From positions 1-9,101 of the forward strand of contig JANQME010000254.1 in the NCBI GenBank assembly GCA_028280205.1: DNA of 9,101 nucleotides, read 5' to 3'. The translations under genes and the position numbers were made by a program. Below the pieces are notes generated by a model, which saw only the letters and a list, made by a program, of their open reading frames with translations, was not told the origin of the DNA and did not search any database. Position 1 is the first letter of the stretch. Each line of letters starts with the position of its first letter. Positions 6,719-9,101 of this stretch are shown in pieces. This DNA comes from Longimicrobiales bacterium. GTDB lineage: Bacteria > Gemmatimonadota > Gemmatimonadetes > Longimicrobiales > Gaopeijiaceae.

Positions 6719-8794
6719 TCATCGGGACGAAGGGGCGCCGCCTGCCGTCCGGATCTCCTCGACCACGTCCGTCGGCTCGTTGACGGGGAGCCGACACGTG
6801 TACCCCACGCACACCCAGGCGCGGGGATCGCCGTCCCCGCGGAGACGACCGCGCAGGACCGGAAGGTCGGGCACCGGGCGGTCGTCGAGCCGGCCCGTGG
6901 CGACTCCGCCGGGCAGGAAGACAGCGTGTGCGGCCCGGACCAGAGCGCGCGTCTCGTCGTCGTCGCCGCCGGCCACGACGACCTCCACCGGGTCCGCCTC
7001 GAGCCGGTCGAGGACGGAGAGCATCCGCCCGAAGGCGGCTCCGAAGCGCTCGAGCCCCTCGGCCTCGCGATCGACGACCTTGCGGGCCACGCCGCGGAAG
7101 CGGTCGGAGTCCGAGAGATGCCCCGCCCGCGCGAGCAGCTCGGCCGCGAGCGACGGGCCCGACGGCGTCGCCCCGTCCGTCGAGTCCCTCGGGCGGACGA
7201 CCAGTGCTTCCGCGTCGTGAGCCGTGTCGTAGACCGTGGCGGCGGCGTCGTCCCAGAAGCGTTCGAGCACGTCCTCGGTCACCGTGAGCGCCTCGTCGAG
7301 CCAGCGCGGCTCGAGGGTGGCGGCGTGCAGCGAGAGCAGGGCGTTGCCGAGCGCGGCCGTGTCGTCCAGGAGGGCGGGGATCGGGACGCCGTCACTCGCG
7401 CTGGGTGCGCCGTCGATCCACGAATGGAGCAGACGTCCGTCGAGGCGCAGGTGCGACAGGAGGAAGTCGGCCGCGTCCGAGGCGACTTCGAGCCAGTCGG
7501 TGCGTCCGAGGGTCGCGCCGGCCTCCGCGAACGCCCGGATCGCGAGCCCGTTCCACGCGACGATCACCTTCTCGTCCAGGAACGGCCGCTCGCGCTCGGA
7601 GCGCCGCTCGAGCAGGGTCGCGCGGGCTCGCTCCAGGATCGCGTGGAGCGCGTCCTCGTCCATCCCCTCGGTGGCCGCGACCGAGGCCGGCGGGTGCAGG
7701 AGGTGCAGGATGCTGCGCCCCTCGAAGTTCCCAGCCTCCGAGACGTCGTAGACTCTACGGAAGAGGCGGGCGTCCGGGCCCAGGAGCTCGTCGACCTCCT
7801 CCGGCGTCCACACGTAGAAGAGGCCCTCCTCTCCCTCGGAGTCGGCGTCGAGCGCGGCGTGGAAGCCGTCGTCCGGTCCACGCATCTCCTTCGCCATCCA
7901 ATCGAGCGTCTCCTCGAGCAGGTGGCGCAGATCCGGTGCTCCGGTCAGGCGCCAGGCGTCCAGCAGCACGCTCGCGAGCAGGGCGTTGTCGTACAGCATC
8001 TTCTCGAAGTGCGGGACGAGCCAACGCGCGTCGACGGAGTAGCGGTGGAAGCCGCCGGCCAAGTGGTCGCGCATCCCGCCCGCGGCCATGCGGCGCAGCG
8101 TGTGCAGCACCATGTCGAGAGGGGCCCGCTCCCCCGAGCGGACGTGCCAGCGGAGGAGGAACTCGAGCGTCACGGGCTGCGGGAACTTCGGGGCGCCGCC
8201 GAATCCGCCGTGGGTGGGATCGTAGCGGGCCGCCAGGGCACGGGCGGTGCCCTCGAGGAGACGGGGGGCGGCCCGTCGGGTGGCGTCGGCGCCGTCGACG
8301 GCGGAGAGCGCGTCGAGGAGTCGACCGCCCCCGGCCTCAACCTCGTCGCGCCGGTTCGTCCACGCATCGTGCACGGCGTCGAGGACCTGCGGGAAGGAAG
8401 GCATCCCCGGACGAGGCTCGGGCGGGAAGTAGGTCCCGCCGTAGAACGGGGTTCCGTCGGGCGTCAGGAAGACCGTCATCGGCCACCCGCCCCGCCCGGT
8501 CATCGCCTGGACCGCCCGCATGTACACCTGATCGACGTCGGGACGCTCCTCGCGGTCGACCTTCACGTTCACGAACCGCTCGTTCATGGCGGCCGCGATC
8601 GTCGCGTCCTCGAACGACTCGCGCTCCATGACGTGACACCAGTGACAGGAGGAGTAGCCGACGGAGAGGAGGATCGGGCGATCCTCGCTTCGGGCTCGCT
8701 CGAGCGCCTCCCGGCCCCACGGGTACCAATCCACCGGGTTCTCCGCGTGCTGGCGGAGGTACGGGCTCGACTCCTGTGTCAGGCGGTTGGGCAT
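6719..8794 (-). CDS. YyaL/SPATA20-family protein: DsbH-like thioredoxin domain plus (alpha/alpha)6-type domain
   Basis: The protein has 691 residues, the usual length for this family (DUF255, human SPATA20, Bacillus YyaL). The N-terminus is the family signature: NRLTQESSPYLRQHAENPVD (3-22), then WYPW, ILLSVGYSSCHWCHVM with the thioredoxin-like CHWC motif at 50-53, MNERFVNVKVDREERPD (70-86), and GGWPMTVFLTPDG..FYGGTYFPP (102-125). The remainder is a helical barrel like glycosidases and N-acylglucosamine 2-epimerases, with FEKMLYDNALL (about 262), LDADSEGEEGLFYVW (about 312), VAWNGLAIRAF, DGATPSG (about 540) and GYTCRLPV near the end. All are family landmarks, so the gene looks intact. The biochemical function is not established; redox or disulfide chemistry from CHWC is inferred, and no signal peptide is seen, so it is probably cytoplasmic. 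It ends 53 bases before the E1 gene on the same strand, and the two may share a transcript. No clear Shine-Dalgarno is seen before ATG 8794. Confidence 0.95.
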   Translation of the reverse strand: MPNRLTQESSPYLRQHAENPVDWYPWGREALERARSEDRPILLSVGYSSCHWCHVMERESFEDATIAAAMNERFVNVKVDREERPDVDQVYMRAVQAMTGRGGWPMTVFLTPDGTPFYGGTYFPPEPRPGMPSFPQVLDAVHDAWTNRRDEVEAGGGRLLDALSAVDGADATRRAAPRLLEGTARALAARYDPTHGGFGGAPKFPQPVTLEFLLRWHVRSGERAPLDMVLHTLRRMAAGGMRDHLAGGFHRYSVDARWLVPHFEKMLYDNALLASVLLDAWRLTGAPDLRHLLEETLDWMAKEMRGPDDGFHAALDADSEGEEGLFYVWTPEEVDELLGPDARLFRRVYDVSEAGNFEGRSILHLLHPPASVAATEGMDEDALHAILERARATLLERRSERERPFLDEKVIVAWNGLAIRAFAEAGATLGRTDWLEVASDAADFLLSHLRLDGRLLHSWIDGAPSASDGVPIPALLDDTAALGNALLSLHAATLEPRWLDEALTVTEDVLERFWDDAAATVYDTAHDAEALVVRPRDSTDGATPSGPSLAAELLARAGHLSDSDRFRGVARKVVDREAEGLERFGAAFGRMLSVLDRLEADPVEVVVAGGDDDETRALVRAAHAVFLPGGVATGRLDDRPVPDLPVLRGRLRGDGDPRAWVCVGYTCRLPVNEPTDVVEEIRTAGGAPSSR

Positions 8795-8824
8795 GCGGGG
8801 CTCTGGGGACCTTTTCGTTATCTT

Positions 8825-8843
8825 CCCGACGATCGTCTTCGGG
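8825..8843. promoter_or_regulatory. Inverted repeat in the divergent intergenic region
   Basis: The stretch CCCGACGATCGTCTTCGGG is an odd-centred imperfect inverted repeat (outer arms CCCGA/TCGGG, seven of nine pairs) and contains the perfect ten-base palindrome GACGATCGTC (8828-8837). It lies between the divergent YyaL-like gene and the gene starting at about 8889, a natural place for an operator shared by both. No convincing -35/-10 pair was found on either strand nearby, and short palindromes are common in GC-rich DNA, so this is tentative. Confidence 0.25.
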
Positions 8844-8875
8844 GCCGATACTCCCCCGGACGGTCATTCGATCCG

Positions 8876-8881
8876 AAGGAG
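8876..8881 (+). promoter_or_regulatory. Shine-Dalgarno AAGGAG before a probable CTG start
   Basis: AAGGAG is followed, after seven bases, by CTG 8889 in the reading frame that continues to the window end. The spacing is optimal. No ATG, GTG or TTG occurs in this frame between ATG 8793 and the end of the window, so this site points to a CTG start. Confidence 0.5.
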
Positions 8882-8888
8882 AGCGACG

Positions 8889-9101
8889 CTGTACTGGAAC
8901 ATCGCCAAGGCGGCGATCCGGCGACCGAGGCTCGTCCCCCACCTCATCGGCGCGGCCTGGGCCTTCCGCGCCCGGGGCTGGTACCGGCGTCCGCCCTTCC
9001 TTCCGCTGCCGCCCGCCTCGTATCTGTTCTGGCGCCTGGACACGGCGTACGGCGACCCGGCGGCCGAGCCGCCGCTGGACGAGCTGGAGCGCTACCTCGT
9101 C
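8889..9101 (+). CDS. Unrecognised protein, N-terminal part (3' end outside window), probable CTG start
   Basis: The frame is open to the window edge, giving 71 residues that begin (read as Met) MYWNIAKAAIRRPRLVPHLI, followed by GAAWAFRARGWYRRPPFLPL and PPASYLFWRLDTAYGDP, then an acidic helix ending ELERYLV. The third codon positions are strongly G/C, as in the neighbouring genes, and the Trp/Tyr/Arg-rich composition looks like real protein. The start is marked by AAGGAG seven bases before CTG. The alternative is ATG 8793, which would add 32 residues with no good ribosome binding site and would overlap the start codon of the opposite-strand gene. I do not recognise the family. The N-terminal basic amphipathic stretch with aromatic residues could associate with a membrane surface, but there is no clear signal peptide or long transmembrane segment. 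It is divergent from the YyaL-like gene. Confidence 0.65.
   Translation, partial: MYWNIAKAAIRRPRLVPHLIGAAWAFRARGWYRRPPFLPLPPASYLFWRLDTAYGDPAAEPPLDELERYLV

Noticed and set aside
5850..7220. 456-codon + strand frame spanning the E1/YyaL-like junction
   Set aside because: It crosses the boundary between two well-supported minus-strand genes and shows only low-complexity Ser/Arg/Pro sequence.
1..9101. CRISPR arrays, tRNA/rRNA genes, insertion sequences, attachment sites, phage or defence genes
   Set aside because: No direct-repeat/spacer pattern, RNA-gene sequence, transposase motif or terminal inverted repeats were seen; the window is ordinary core-like chromosome.

Overview
This window is high-GC chromosomal DNA with strong third-position GC bias, tightly packed genes and no mobile element, RNA gene or CRISPR array that I can see. 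The gene set points to a Gram-negative, didermic, aerobic heterotroph. It has two proteins ending in an outer-membrane beta-strand with a terminal Phe, a secreted lipoprotein with a beta-propeller-like body, an E1 2-oxoacid dehydrogenase with alpha and beta halves fused, and a YyaL/SPATA20-type thioredoxin-fold protein. Together these resemble Gemmatimonadota or a relative. That placement is inferred from gene style, not from a marker gene.

Layout. On the + strand at the left edge is the end of a rhodanese-domain gene (2-202). It is followed by a TPR/beta-barrel outer-membrane protein (best start GTG 217, end 2415) and a small outer-membrane beta-barrel protein (2476-2988). These three probably form one transcription unit. 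They converge on a minus-strand block with only 52 bases between the stop codons. Read in its own direction, that block starts with a YyaL-like protein (8794-6719), continues after 53 bases with the fused E1 dehydrogenase (6665-4530), and then a strong GC hairpin (4476-4497) separates it from a lipoprotein gene (about 4399-3041). At the right edge a divergent + strand gene of unknown function begins, probably at a CTG codon (8889), and runs out of the window.

How the genes relate. The left block is envelope-related: a periplasmic TPR scaffold attached to an outer-membrane barrel, as in polysaccharide secretion or anchoring proteins, plus a second small barrel. The E1 protein is closest in its motifs to branched-chain 2-oxoacid dehydrogenase (valine, leucine and isoleucine catabolism). 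Its E2 and E3 partners are not in the window. The YyaL-like gene lies directly upstream of it and may be co-transcribed.

I found no convincing new multi-gene system. The observations most worth checking are the probable CTG start of the last gene, the misplaced-start risk for the TPR protein, the TPR-barrel protein without polysaccharide synthesis genes in view, the poly-Asp tail of the lipoprotein, and the fused E1 next to a YyaL homologue.
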